Source: Kappaphycus alvarezii
Lineage: Eukaryota > Rhodophyta > Florideophyceae > Gigartinales > Solieriaceae
Direction: 5' to 3'
Assembly (NCBI GenBank): GCA_002205965.3
Contig: NADL03000614.1
Span: 248,001 to 312,000 of the forward strand
DNA length: 64,000 nt
The position numbers and the translations under genes are program-made. Shown here in pieces: positions 22,400 to 36,311 of this stretch. Below the pieces are notes generated by a model. It had not been told where the DNA came from, made no database searches, and worked only from the letters and a program-made list of their open reading frames with translations. Within the stretch, counting starts at the first letter, position 1. The number at the start of each line of letters is the position of its first letter.

Positions 22400-25300
22400 G
22401 TGCCATCCACAGCTTTCGACGCATCGTACGGTTTCGCAATTGGCTTGACAATGATACGATATCTACGCTTCGGTACAAATTTACTGGATACCAACCCACA
22501 TATCCACCACAGTAATTAACCCCCATTTACACAGAAGACTGTTTAACAGTTAGAATACGAGGTCAAACTATCGAAATGCTCTCCTGAAGCCCTTTCTGCA
22601 GGTTCCTTTAAATCCTACGCGCAATTCTTTTGAAGCAAAGAGTACCAAGAATTTTTCTTTTCGGGAGGGTCTGATAAGGAAACCTGGGTCAATGCGTGGT
22701 AGCTGCCGAAACAGACGTTAATAAACGAGTACCGTGACGCACGTGATTGATTATTGAATCAATAATTGCATCCTTACTTTAGAAAAACCTGGATAGTTGG
22801 CAATTGCTCTGAAATTTCGGAGGAGCCACAACTGTTGAGGAGTATGAATTTGTTCATTCGTGTTTCGTATCGAGAGATCGTACGACAAACTTGTTCGAGC
22901 AGTAGAAGGTCACGCATTGCACATGTAGTTCAATAAAACCCATCAAGGGATTCAATAGCTGAAGTGAATAGTTTCTGGAGGTTATATTTCTCGCAATGCT
23001 TCTGGCAAGGGATCTTCTTAATGTGCTGAACGGCAGCTCCGTGCAATATGCTTAACGGCAGCCCCGTGGAATTTGGAAGGAATGTGTTACAGAGTTACGA
23101 TTGCACAAAAACATGAAAACTTTCAGTACTGGACAGTCGAACGCTATATCTAATGCTAGCAATGGTTGTTCTCAAGTCCTCTCTTCCAATTGCGTCGTAA
23201 GCAATAGCAGGGTTGGAAATATGCACATATTTGCTCATTCACTGCCTACGTGGAAAGTTAATGAAGTACAGCTGCAATTTTTTGTGTAGGTTCAGATTGC
23301 TCTTTCAACAGCGTGTATTCATTTACTGTTTGAGGCAAACACGAAGTTCGACCAGGTCCAAAGCTTCCCAAATTCCTCATTATGCATTTGAATAAAAGGT
23401 CACCTTTTCCCCCAAATATATCGTACTTCACTTAAATTGACACTGTAAGCAAGTGGATTCCATTCCAGTTATTTTGAAAACTAGCAATCATGAAAGCCGA
23501 TCGTTGACACTTATCCAGCTCAGCAAAACAAATGACAAAATACGGTTCACCATTATGGGGCTCTCTCTCCTTGTCAACGACTAGTAAGTGCAGGTATACA
23601 CCGGTATCGAATTCCTTCCTCCCTTTGCACCGCAACAAGGTATATCCCCCACACCTAAACAAAACAACCTTCTGCGCACCCTCCCAAAAAAGCTGCTGCA
23701 ACGGGTAACGAATGGTTCGAACAAGATTCCACCGTGGGCTGCTTTTTAAAAAAAGAGTAAGGCACAAAAAAACCACCCAACCGACTTTTCATGTGGGTAT
23801 CATTACCATCGAGACTGACGGTGTCAATCAGTCTCACCTCAGCACAAGCTAAACTTCCATGCTACGCTTCTTCATAACGCTCACCATTCGTTTGAAGTGC
23901 GTACCCCATCTTGGCTCACTTCCTGTAACCCTATCACCCCAAACCCGGCTCCACTCAAAGAAAACTTCACATGCCGCTCGACTGATTCTTCGTTTCCATA
24001 GCCCCTCATGGTGACTATTCCAACTTCGCAATCCATTCAGCCTCCCCGATCTTAAACCATTACGTTAAATCGTCACACATCTCGGGCAATATCCGTCCTA
24101 CAACTCTCATCAGTAAACCACCACAAATTCCCCTCTCCACGATACTGTGCATACCACATTCGTTTTTCATCACAATGATTCGGATGAGTGTCTTTAGTGA
24201 ACACAGTGAAGCGGCGTTACGATGGTAGATTGGACATTTACTTCTACTACCTAGTCGGCAAGGAGTCCTTACGCATGGTATGTTGCCATGTTGCGGGGTC
24301 GTGTAGACTGCATGCAATTCTGTGCGGCAAGAGACTGTAAGCAGGTCTAATAGTCGGTCAGTCAGTGTACTCTTCACAGACGTAATGAATAACTCTGATT
24401 GCTAGTCCTTTGGCGACATCACTCTGCAGAGGCCGAATCCGTTATTATTTTGGAAAGCATGGAAATTTGACCAAAGAATGAGGGAGGAGAGGGAGAGAGG
24501 TTGCGGAAGCATGCGAGGGTGGGGTATTATGCAGACAGGGTCTGGCGTAGTTGATGTGACAGATTTCCGGGAGCATGTCAAGGGGGTAATTCAGATAAGG
24601 CGAGATGGTTGAGGGAGTTGATAGGGTGGAAATGGCGCAGACGGAAAAAGGAAACACTAACTACCAGAGGTGAGAGTCGTTGCGAGCGACCAAAGTGCTA
24701 CGGTAGACGTTTACTCGTGGTAGGGAGGAAGGGGCGTGAAAGCTGAGTGACTGCTTTAGTAGCCAACTCTAAAGGGGAAGGATATACCACCTATGCTGTG
24801 CGACTGGCGTAAGGAAAAAGTTCTTGGGTCTGAAGTTGACTCTAAACTTCCCAGCTATTTGGGACTGGAACTGAAGTTGTCTGCTCACTTGCTTTCCGTC
24901 TCATCGCGAAAGCAATTTACTTAGCTTAAATAGACTTATCTTCCCAAACTAAAATTTCGATAAAAAACTACTAGAAGCACCAGAATATGAAAGGACTTTA
25001 TGTGGACGCAAAGAGATTGACAAAAGATACTTTAAAGAAACTAAATGAATCTACTCCTCAAAATCTTCATCCCTAGGTCAGAACCTAGCTCTTCCCTAAG
25101 AAAATCATAAGTGCCTATAACCTCCCCACATATAACGGCGGATGGAACCCCTAATCACCTAAAACCCCTAAATCTCCTAAAAGCCCCTCCCTGCGAATAA
25201 TAAAGCTCACATGAATCCTCCCCAACCGAGTCCATGGTTGGGTCCACCTGGTCCAACTACTTCATTCCTTCCCCTCCCATATGACCCAGTTCGAGGCCCC

Positions 25301-27990
25301 CTTCTTCGTTCGCGGACTCATCGCCCTCCTCTCCTAACTCCGCGGCCTCCTCTTAAGGCTCTTCCTCGTCCTCCCCTTGTTTCATCTCGTAGACGAGCTC
25401 GGGGTACCCACTCCTTGAAGCACCCGCTTGACCTACCATTCTCCTTCCCAAAGTCCCGCTACCGATTCTTGTGATTAGATCTCCACCAGGTGACGAGCAA
25501 CCAGCACCTTCAAGCGTTTCCTGGTTTGGCGACGGAGTTATTCCTCGACGTCGGTTGGGCCAGAATTGAATAAAGGAGAGAAAGTAATGGAAAGAAGTTG
25601 ACGGGTTTTGGCAGTGGGGCGAGAAGAAGGGAGTCGGTGCATGATGGCTGCCTAGGGGGTGTGTGAATTGTCGATCCTTGGTTTTTGTGGGGACGAAGAT
25701 AAATTTAATGCGGCGTCTGACGTGTTTAAATAGCACCAAAAGGTTCAGATTGGCAGAACTGCTGAATCACAAAAGTACGCGAAATTGGTCTTGTAGTGAG
25801 ATTAAGTGAAAAACGCCTCAAAAGGATGATTTATGGCGAAAAGCATGCGTATAAATATTGAGTAAGGAAAATGATATTTAGGGGCGACAAAGATCTAATA
25901 AACGGAGAACGGTAAAAGAATTACCATCGAAGGGGAAGTTAATAGCTCATAAATAGAGACGCAAGAAAAAGAACAGAGTATAAAGAAATGTGAAATTCGT
26001 GACGCAAAGAAAAAGAAAGTAAGGGTAGAGGCAAAAGGAAAGTGAATGATTATAGAAACGTAAAAGGGAGCGAATTTGCGCGCGTAAGGATATAACTCCC
26101 AGTTTCTCTCTTAAAAGGAGTTACGCAGAGTTTGGGCGGTGAGAGCCACAGCGTTTGATGCTCAAGAACTTCACTGAGTTTCTTTTGTGTCCTTAATTTA
26201 TAGGCAGAAATTTCCAATCACGACTAGATGCATGGAAACAATAACGATATTTCAAGCACTGCAGGCTAATCATTACCACGCGATGACTCATGGATAAATC
26301 CGAGTGTAACATGGAAGCAATATACATAAATAGAACACTTGAGAAAACAAGTGGACAATTAATACCCGTACCAACTTTAATAGTGGAGTACGTAAAAGGA
26401 TAGCCTGTGCTGAAGGGGATCACAAGAATGCACTGAAACGCTGATATGTATTTGACGGATCGCTATGTCTGTCGAGTGGAATGCTGAAACCGGGGGAGGT
26501 ACTGCTCTTGATTACATTGGCCTACGAAGAGTATGAGATACACGTGTGTAGGTAGCGAGGCACAAAAGACTTGCTCAGTGATAAATTGTGAGCTATGAAG
26601 GGATGGGGTATGAAATAGACAAGATAATCGGCAAAAGCTGCCAGCTACATCCACTATCCTCAGGAGGCCCGCTGTGAGATCCTTTTATAGGGTTTCTGCA
26701 CAACGCCTCAGAGATAAGACCCACTCTCACTGAAACCAAGTCCAAATAGACATATACCGCGCTCGAATTACCGTTACGATTTCTCCCTGCACTATCTCAA
26801 CAATAGAATGCAAATTATGCGAGGCCAACGCGACTAATCGTCGCTTATGCTCCTCGTTACTCAATCAACCTTTCATATTGGCCTCCCGGCTCCATTAAAG
26901 ATCTACACTATGGCAATAAATTCATGTAATATCTCTTATTAAGGACTACGCGTACCTTTGTCCACGTACAGCAATCATGCGCACTTCGATGCATAAAAAA
27001 TGTAATATGGCGTCCCATTTAACACGGCCCTTCTATTGTCTGGTTTCACCACATCGTTTTTTAGCAAAATGAAGACGTTCGCCATCCTTGCAGTTCCACA
27101 ACGCATACATATGTGCTTCAAAAATCCTCCAGTCCGCAGTTCTCTAAAATATAGCTTAAATAACACTCCGTATTTTCCATCTGTTCCTTTGTACGTGGTG
27201 CAAAGATGGTCAAGGAAGCCAATCCAAAGCCTTAAAGGTGGCTACCTACTCTCATTATCACAATCGACGTGTACTGCCTTACATATTTACCGTAGTAAAC
27301 TGCCCCAGAAATCACACTCAGAGCCCACTACAATAAGAGTCATTACGAAGGACTCTGTTAAAACCACTTTGGGTTTTCTTTCAAAATTTTTTCGATCTTC
27401 TCAATCAAAAAAACTACCTTTATGTCGTTCGTAATGAATGTTTTTTGGTAAAGCAGTTTTTGAGTATTTTTCTGTTCGCTTAAGGAATTGAAATAGTGAA
27501 GGAAGAAAAACAAGGGTCCATTACCCTAAATAAGTGGAAAAGGATCTTTGAGAGTTACTCAGGGATAATGTAATTTTTTCAACCCGTTGACTTCCCTGAA
27601 AGATGATTCAGCAAGGGCTGAAAAGTATCGGAAGTGCCAAGAGTCTATCCGGACCTGGAAAAGATCTAGGCTCGTCCTGATTTATACTTCCACACTCAGA
27701 ACTAGTACCCAAACGTACATGTCTTGGAAAACGTAAATGCTTTAGTGATGGAAGTGTCTGCGAACTTAACTGTTACAGCGATGGAGACGTTTGGATATGT
27801 CTTATTGCAAAGGAAATATGCAGCAGATTTGATGTCAAACGATGCGTACGTTATCGCCAGTATTAATCCGTTCTTTGAGGGGAAATATGCCAGTCTCTTT
27901 AACTTTCCATCACTTAGGATCCCTGGAAAATCACGGCGTCGGCTAACAGGGAAGATATATTTCAAAATATAAACCACCCAAACTCACCTA
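22400..27990. other. No gene recognised
   Basis: This long region has only short frames. The best is a Pro/Arg-rich 87-codon ORF at 25211-25474 (plus) overlapped by a 128-codon minus frame; neither has a known domain. No LTR pair, LINE motif or RNA gene was found by reading. Unassigned host or ancient repeat sequence. Confidence 0.4.
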
Positions 27991-27998
27991 TCAGTGAC

Positions 27999-28058
27999 AA
28001 CCTGTGAGCAGAAATTTTCATGGATTTTCAAACCCATGAAAATTTCTGCTCACAGGTT
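27999..28058. repeat. Perfect 25-bp inverted repeat (hairpin)
   Basis: The arms at 27999-28023 and 28034-28058 are exact reverse complements, separated by a 10-base loop (ATTTTCAAAC). It lies where a more mixed-composition region meets AT-rich sequence. Possible identities are a foldback or MITE end, a small-RNA precursor or a recombination relic; the sequence alone does not decide. Confidence 0.9.
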
Positions 28059-28059
28059 T

Positions 28060-31000
28060 GACTTCCTCCTTCTTTAAAAATCGACCCTACACTTGAAATT
28101 TGCTCCCAGCTTACTTGACCTCCATTGAAGGTGTAATTTCAATAATAATATATATCGTTTTTTAGTTACAATTGTGGTAAAGTTACAGCCAAAATGATAT
28201 CTAAGAATCTATTTAAATATATTTATTGTATAAGAATTATAAAAAATATTTCGAGATCAATATATAAATTTACTCCTCAAATTAATCATTAATTTGATTA
28301 AAAAAAGATACTCGTAAATATCTGTAAAAGCTGTATAGTTTCTCAATAACGTCCCAAATGGCACAAAATCGAACATCGTTTCTTTATGTATACAAAGAAA
28401 CTTAAGACTTTCCTGCTAAAATTTGATCTATGGGATAGTATCAACTCAGGAGTCCGAGATCGTGATGATATCCTTACTTTGATCACTTAATACCTCATAT
28501 GGTACTTGATAATCTTAGGACATTTTAACAAAATTAAACATTACTGTTTTATTCAAACGGAATCAATAGCCCTAACCAGAATTCTCTACATTTAGAGTCT
28601 TCATAATGTTACTTTTGACTGTCACCTCGTTTCTACTAAATTACTTCACAATATTGCAATAATATCACTCCGTAAGTCTTTACAATCATGCTTTCTGAAG
28701 AGACCTACATATTTATTAGGCCCTGTTATCATTGGCGCAAAGCCGATGATACAACATGACATCCTAGGTGATTAATGATGGTCATGAAGGGGTTAAATTT
28801 CTTAATAGGGATGGAAAGTTGGGGATAGATGGTGAGTTGGTGAGGTTCTTAGTATTAAGGGAAGGTCTTGAAGGATGACATTATAATTTTAAATAGAAAA
28901 TACGCCACGATTCATACTGCGACGAGGCATACAGCGGAATATAACAAAGTGAAAAATGTACGCGGATCACCATAGAAGAAAATTATTTGTTGGTATACAG
29001 CAGGGTGGCAAAAATTTACTCGGATCTCCGTGGACAGTAATTTTTTTGGGGGGTTGACAGTGGGGTGGTATAAAATATAAATATAAACCACTAATCCGTC
29101 CATTTTAAATCTTGAAATGTATAAGCTTCTTCTTCGTGGACTTATCTGGCGGGTTTATAGGGTAAGCATGTCTTCAAGAAGTAGTTGTGCAGAAAATTAT
29201 GGTAAAATGGAAGAGAAAGAAGCCTCATAAAGAGAACTGACGCTGGACGGGAAGAAAAAATAAGAAAATAAACATATTTGAGCATTAAAAACGAGTCTTG
29301 AAGGCCGCTGGCACTTCAATGGCAAACACTCTTCCCAAAATCTTTTTGTAAGATACAGGTCAAATATATCCCTTCTCTGGCACTTCCCCAGCCCCTTTCC
29401 TATTGGCATGTTAATTGCTCCTTGTGGAACTTGCCTACTTCTGAGTTTTATTTATTATCATACCAAGCCATTTTTAATATTTAAACAGAGCTATGTATAC
29501 TATTTGGTTCATCGATTGTATGATAAACGTCCATCCACATATCAATTATGAAGTTGTCGTTATTTTTGAGGGAATTTATGATTAAAACTATGCAAAAAAC
29601 ATTTATCGGGGACGGAAAGAGTAAAAAGAGATTGAAGGGTTTAAACTGTTTTAGAATGGGAAAGAACAGAGTTTTCAGACGAAAAATGAGGAACAAAGAT
29701 GTAGAGTGAATTCCAATCCATATATAACTAGAAATTTAGGCTAACTCAGAAGAAATAGTTCGATGAAAATTCCATTTTTTGTGGAGAGGATGATGCTGGC
29801 TTTGGAGTTGCAGAAAAATATAAATAATTACATATACAATTTTAACCCATTAAAAACATACACAGTTATAAACCATTAAAATACGGATTGAAAGAAATTA
29901 TAGCTACTAATATCAACATCTAAAGGCCTATATATGCAAACTAAGTTTTGGCATTTTTATTGCCATCGTATTGTGTGAAAACATTTCTGAAGTAGAGTAC
30001 AGTACCTGAGCAACAGTTTGTTGTTTTAGTTGAGAATTTAGTACTTGTTTTGTACTAGCAGCAGACACAAATAAAGACAAGAAAAAAGAGTTGGAATACA
30101 ATCAAACTTTGGGATACCTACGAAAGAAGTCTATGCAAGCCGATATTGGGCCACTGCTCCTTAAGAAAAAATGTATCCGTCCGAAGCAGTTGAATGAAGT
30201 TTATCGATAGGGCTGTATCAAAGATCATGTTATTAATTTCTTGGCTCTTTATTTATCATCAATAGTGACTACAGTTCTCACAGTCCCTATCTACAATTTC
30301 ATAATAATAAATATAATGCTACGTAGCGACCACCATCTGTCAAATGGCTTTGAAGTATTACTTGGTACTGCGGACAAATTTTTAATGCAACATTATAACG
30401 TATATTTTTTCGTTGAATACTTTTTATATACACCTCTATATGTGCTATTTCTATCTCTAGCGCGGAATGCATCATTATACGTACTGGATTAATCTTTTGT
30501 ACTATTGAAGTGATCTTTTTAATCTCACTACAACAGACAGAAAAATTACTGCTTTCAAGTTCTTCTTATGGCCAAAATATCCATGGATATCTCATAAATA
30601 TGTCCTTTGACGGACCAAATACGCGATGCGCTTGTTTTTAGATCTAATGCAGGGAGCTGTCTTAGTGGTGGTACGGAAATCTGTGGGAAGGGAGAGGACA
30701 AATAGAACAATTTTACTGCAATTGTCACTGATTCGTACTTCAACTGGAGGAGCTGATTTTCGTGATTTCTTTTGATTTGGTTTTTTAAAACTAGTCAATT
30801 AGTAACAGCAGGGAATTTTCTGTAAGGTGAGGGCATTTCTGTCAACTTCTAACCACCACTGATCGTATCACTGTATACTAAGAGCATTTTCTTCATAGAA
30901 AGAACCTAATGAAGAATACCTCATCAATTCTTCCAAAAGAAGGGTTCTGAAAGAGTCAATAAGTGTTATATTCTCTTTCAATTCCAAGTCGAGAGGGAGG

Positions 31001-34000
31001 CAGTGATTCCCCACTATAGATTGACTTATTACCGGGACATCTTCCTTCGTAGAGAAGTATGGTCAAGTTGATCGGTCGCACCAATTTAGGTAAGGCTTTT
31101 TGGAGCAGAGTAAAGATTGAACGCTGGGCCCCGTAGAGAAGACCAACCAGTTGATTATTGCGAGGAGAGTGGTACTGCTGATTTTAAAGCTGAGAATATC
31201 TTTCCGGAAAAGTTCGGTCCCGGATCAATTTGGAAAAGAGAATCGAAGTTCTCAAGAAAACTTGGAAATCAACTTCGCCAGACCTTTTGATAAGCTCCCT
31301 AGGCTCGAAGCTAGGTGTAAGTACCTGCCCCCTTATAAATAGTTACTAGAGTAGGAACCCCTCTTCCGGTTACAAGCCTTTTCCCTGTCCGGTAACGTCT
31401 ACTGCAGCACTGTAGTGCCTTTCAACAATTCTCATCTCTTGTATTTGGTGTTTCTTTTCTCATTAGACTACTTTTATCCTATTATTTTCAGTGGGTCCAT
31501 CGTGAATATCTCAAGCGACCACACATCAGTATAGTTAACTTTCTTGAAATTTTTTTTCTCTCCGTAAAACTCATATTATTAGGCAACAGGTATCACCAGC
31601 AACTTCACTGTCTTTTGAAGATTTTCTTCCAGGTTTGCATTTGTTAAAAAATTATATTTAAAAGTCTTTTCTGAGCTGAGACGACTAATTTACATTAGGC
31701 TTTGGTAGTTGCTCATCTTCAGGGCTGAAATATAGAAATTCACGTTGAAAACTCTTCAGTACTGCGACGGCAAGGCGATGAAAGCTTTTTCCAGGAATTA
31801 ATAGACCTTTTGACGACGAAAAACTGAAGATCTATGGTAACGACATTTAAAGTATCGATAAATGACATCGCAGGAACTTATTTTTTATGAAAATAAACGT
31901 TTCATTTGGACTTGGTGTCGTTGACAATTGGCCGCTGCTGTCGAGGAATATTGCTCCGTTAAAATATAGGCCAAGAATTATGAATGTAGTTTTGATGCTA
32001 TCGTCCTCTCTGATAGTATATGGAACCCTAATCAACCAAATCACTTCAAAAGGCTCTCCCTCAACATCTAGAGTTCTACATAATGTTGGAGCTTTTCTTG
32101 GTAGAAAAAGTCTTGTCCTGAGCTTTTTTCTCTCGCAAGATATAAACTTGTCGTATCAAAGACAGAAGGCTACAGAAAGAGATTCTAGTGTTAAGTGAGA
32201 GAGGTACAAGTTAATTCTCGACTATTTGTTGAAGCGATTATATGTTTTCATGGTTAAATAATAGGTTCCATCAGTCGGTGCCGTCGTCTACAGTTTTAAG
32301 CAGCATGTAACGAAAGGGGAGGGACTGACACCAGGAGACGGCGTGGCTGGAGAGCTTGGCCTAGTGTGAGGGAATTTTTCAAGGCGGAAACGGAAGCAAT
32401 TATGTTTACACGCAGAAATTGTTTCTCCCAATGCTTTTCTTTACACTTCCTTCTTTCGTTAAAGCGACGAAATCCTTGTTTCTTTATACTATTTCTTTTT
32501 CTTTTTCTTTTATCAGGTACAACTATCCGCCTCTCGAACAGTGATTCTTTTAGCCCTGTCACTTTATTCAATCTTCCTCAGTTCTAAATATATATTTTCC
32601 GTTATCAAAAATTCCAAACCTAGTCTTCGTTTCAAAGGCGATTTCACTTATTCCCACTGCAAGAATAATTTACAGTAATTTTTTGATTCAGCAGGCTTGC
32701 TAATCTGACTCTGGTGACTCTATTTAAACCCATCGGGTTCCGCCTGGAATTTATCCATATACCGCTACAAAAAACCACTCGAAAATTTAAAGTCCTTTCG
32801 CAGCGACAATGTTTGGACTTACCCTTTCTCGCCCCATTTCCAAATCACGCCATCCTCGCCCCATTACCTTCTCCCCTTTATTTACTTCAGGCACAACCAA
32901 CGTAAAGAAATTCCTCCGTGGCCAAACAAGAAAGCGACCGATGGAGCTTGTAGCTCTTCATTGAGTAGATATCGAAGCACAAGGCGCGGTGTTTGGGGAA
33001 TTATACATGGAAAAAGGTAAGTCAGAGATGTGCTTTGAGAATTGTTTCGCGCCGTAACTGGTCTACGGGATAGGAGGGTGAGAACAAGGCCGATGGTGAA
33101 GAAGAGGAGATATAGCGGTCAGAGGATGAGGAGGTGGAGGGCGGAACGGATAAAGCCAGTTGAGAAAGAACAAGATGTATGGACCAGGTGATTCCGACCA
33201 TAGATCCGGTGGGAAAGACATTAAATGAGCTATATTTCTCACAGGGAGGGGTAGAAAATCGTGAGTCGTCCATTCGAGGGCATTTGTGAGGACTAGACTG
33301 GTACTTTTGATGTCTTGATGGAAGTATTGACTTCTGATCTAGAAAACGAAGAATGTAAGGAGTTAATTTGACTCGTTACTGTCAAGTATCGCTGGGTACA
33401 CATGTATTATTTTCCTGCGTTTCCTGGCGCTTTTAGTAGTTTCATCGAGATTTAAGTGTTGGGAAAAGTCTATATAACCATAATATATTGCTTCCAGCAG
33501 GAGAGGGAAGGAAATTTAGCAGTCAAATACGAACCAAACCCACTCTTTCAGAAATCTGGCCTCTAACTGAGGTAGTGGGGCCTTCCATTTAGATTTATTT
33601 CTAGACCAATAATTCCGCTTTCACAACTACTCCTCGCCCTTGTCTGTTAATCTGCTGTAGAACTTTCGTTACCTGCAACAACTCTCGTATCGTTTATTTG
33701 GCGTTTCCCCTTTACTTTGACTCTATTTTTACCTGAAAAGAATGCTTGACTCGTATGAAGCTTGAAAAATACGATGTGAAGGTGTTTTTTTGACTCTTGG
33801 ATGGTTGTAATTGAGTTTATCCGGGGTTGATTGAGCCACAAGGGCAACCGGCTTGTTCGTACTTTTGAAAGAGTCTAGAAGGCATTTTTAGTTGCTTTAC
33901 TGAGGTGTTGAGAGAGTTTTGGGTATTTCTTGTAGAGAAGAATGGCTTGGAGTAGTAAGACGCCCACCGAGCCATATTTTATGGACATATCATGGACCAA

Positions 34001-35100
34001 AACTACATTGATGTGGACTTGTGGGCTTTTAAGTGCCACTATCTTGACTTTCTGAAGCGAGAAGGGTTTAATTTTTTTTCATAAGGGCTGTGGCGGAATA
34101 AGATGTGGTTGCAGTTGATTTAAAAGGGTGGTGTATTCTTGTCATAATGTTTTTGATTGACGTTGGCGTGGAAACAATGAGAGCCATAATTTAAGGTTGT
34201 TGCCGTCGTTGTAGATAGTTAGCGCTCTCTTTCTCTTTTTTCCATCATGCTTTTCCCCTCCCCAAACCCTTACGAATAACCCCCCTCTACAGCCGCCGCG
34301 CGCTCTCCGTCTCCCGCGCGGCCGCATTCTACACCCCCATGGAACGCATGGACATCGTGATCCCCCTGGATGCGAGCTCCGTGAGCGGTTGTAGCGTCCT
34401 GCCTCCCACCCCACTAATCCACTCCCTCCACACTGCACCCGTTACCCCGGTGCAGCTCCAGACCCTCGACCCCGCCATTGGTCAAGGTAGACCTCCATCT
34501 ATAGTGACTGCAGTTGATCGCTAATCAGTAGGTCTATGTGGAGTTTAGCCGTGAGGTCTGCATGGGTTTTCGGGCAATCGGCGTTTGAGTTTCACACTTC
34601 GTTTGTTTGTTTACGGTGATGAGGAGTTCTCACGGCGTTTCTAATTGAGAGAGGCTACTGATTTCCCTAGGTGTGCGATTTGGCGTTTTGACAGAAGTGT
34701 AGGGGGAAGGCGGTTTTGAAAGCTCTATTTGCTTCCTCCGCAATGCCTTCCGGGTGGTCCCGGGAAAAGCGGGCGCTCTGTTCCGGGTTTTCGGGCCTTT
34801 TTGTTGTTTTGTGTAGTGATTTGCAACTGGGGAGTGGCCTCCAAGATAATCGTAAGACGGATACATTTGGTGATGTTTATCATCGATTCTTCAGAATGGC
34901 TCGAGTTCTGTGTAGAATTTTTCGATTGTGCAGTGAATGCCTTTAAATTGATGTATCTACATCAATTCCCTGCATTGAGGGTTTTCTGAAATGACTTCGC
35001 GCATGAGTTACACTGGGATTTTCACGGACCGCTTGTTTATGTAAGATGCAGGGACGATCATGACTCTGAATTTAAGGTAACGGTCGAAGAAATGTTGGAG
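28060..35100. other. AT-rich unassigned region
   Basis: About 28080-30600 is strongly AT-rich with almost no long frames; composition is more mixed afterwards. A 61-codon frame at 34339-34524 and a 103-codon frame at 31887-32198 (both plus) have no recognised motif. A short (CTTTTT)n-like tract lies near 32495. No transposon domain was recognised. Confidence 0.4.
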
Positions 35101-35108
35101 AGGGGTAG

Positions 35109-35339
35109 ATGATCTCTGCTTTATTTACAGGTCCTCATACTTTGGCATGTCGTGAATTATCGTGGTGTTCAAGTGAAGGGCTTCGTAAGGTATACTGCAA
35201 TGGTGAACAACAATGTTTTAACTACATTTGCCGTAAATCATACGGAAAGGTTCGCTTTATATTCATGCAAAGGCACGCTACGGTCGCTGCCACGTCCAAC
35301 GCGATCTGTCTACTAGTTTCTCTGGAGCCAGCCTTCTAG
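35109..35339 (+). pseudogene. LINE family B, C-terminal fragment
   Basis: The last 30 residues read VRFIFMQRHATVAATSNAIC and LLVSLEPAF before a stop. They align without gaps to the end of the LINE fragment at 22094-22393. The upstream 45 codons do not match clearly. It lies about 300 bp outside the left LTR of the chromodomain element. Confidence 0.6.
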
Positions 35340-35639
35340 CGACCTTGAACCAGATTAATTCCGTTTCTTGGTTTCCCTATGCTGACTTCTTGCACCAATT
35401 ATTTGATGCGCTCTAAATCATAGGCTAACCTATTTCATAATCATTGAAGATTCATGTTTCTTTACTACAGGGTACAAGAACATCAGCGTGCACAGTACTT
35501 CAACCAACATTTAACGAATAGCATAAAAACTCAAAAAAATCTTGAAAATAGCAACAAAAGCACCACAAAGAATAAAAACTCCTCACAGAGATTAAACATG
35601 ATGAAGCTCAAGGGTGGGAGGGTGGCGGAGATACATAAT

Positions 35640-36157
35640 TGTTGTATTTCACTTCACAGACCTTACAGCTTTATAAAAATTCACTGCATCTACTGTACTG
35701 TAGATTCAAACCACTGGTAACCTTGCAGCCAGGGCTACTAGGCACTTTGCTGTCATTACACTTTCCTTATAGTTCTGAACACAGCGTTTGACCACATTGG
35801 TACACTTTGAATAGTTACGGGCGAGCTACACACTGGAATATTATATCATTGCTTTACCAATCAAAAGCCGCCCTGCTATCCCATGCCATCTGGACCAATA
35901 TACTTCTTACATCTTGTCAGAGTATGTCACTCTTGCCGACTACAATTCTGAAAGCGCTACTTACGATACCGTCAGTGCTGTTTTACGGGAATAACTTTGA
36001 ACTCGCTGCTGTTAGACTGCATTTTCCTTTAGTTTGTAGCTATCTTCAGTTCTATATAAACCCTGGTTTGGAGCGGCCGGCTTTACCCAGAAAGCCTCAA
36101 CAAAAGTTTCAACCACAGTTCTACCTTGATCTGCTCGTGTGCGCTTAACACCCCACA
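35640..36157 (+). repeat. Chromovirus 5' LTR
   Basis: Begins TGTTGTATTTCAC and ends CACCCCACA. The partner is 42603-43119. The ATAAT duplication lies immediately outside. Confidence 0.92.
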
Positions 36158-36160
36158 TCG

Positions 36161-36175
36161 TGGTAGCATCGGAAG
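36161..36175 (+). promoter_or_regulatory. Chromovirus primer-binding site
   Basis: TGGTAGCATCGGAAG starts three bases after the LTR. The first eleven bases match the primer-binding site of the Copia element at 5070. Confidence 0.65.
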
Positions 36176-36311
36176 TAAGTTGTGCCTTATTGTGCGTTTT
36201 TTCCAATCCGCCAGTTGGGATAAAGTCTTTACTAGATTTATCTCAGCTGCCCGATTGCAAACAGAGATTAGCATTGTGTTTTTAACTCTGACCCTTACGC
36301 GGTAACCCACA

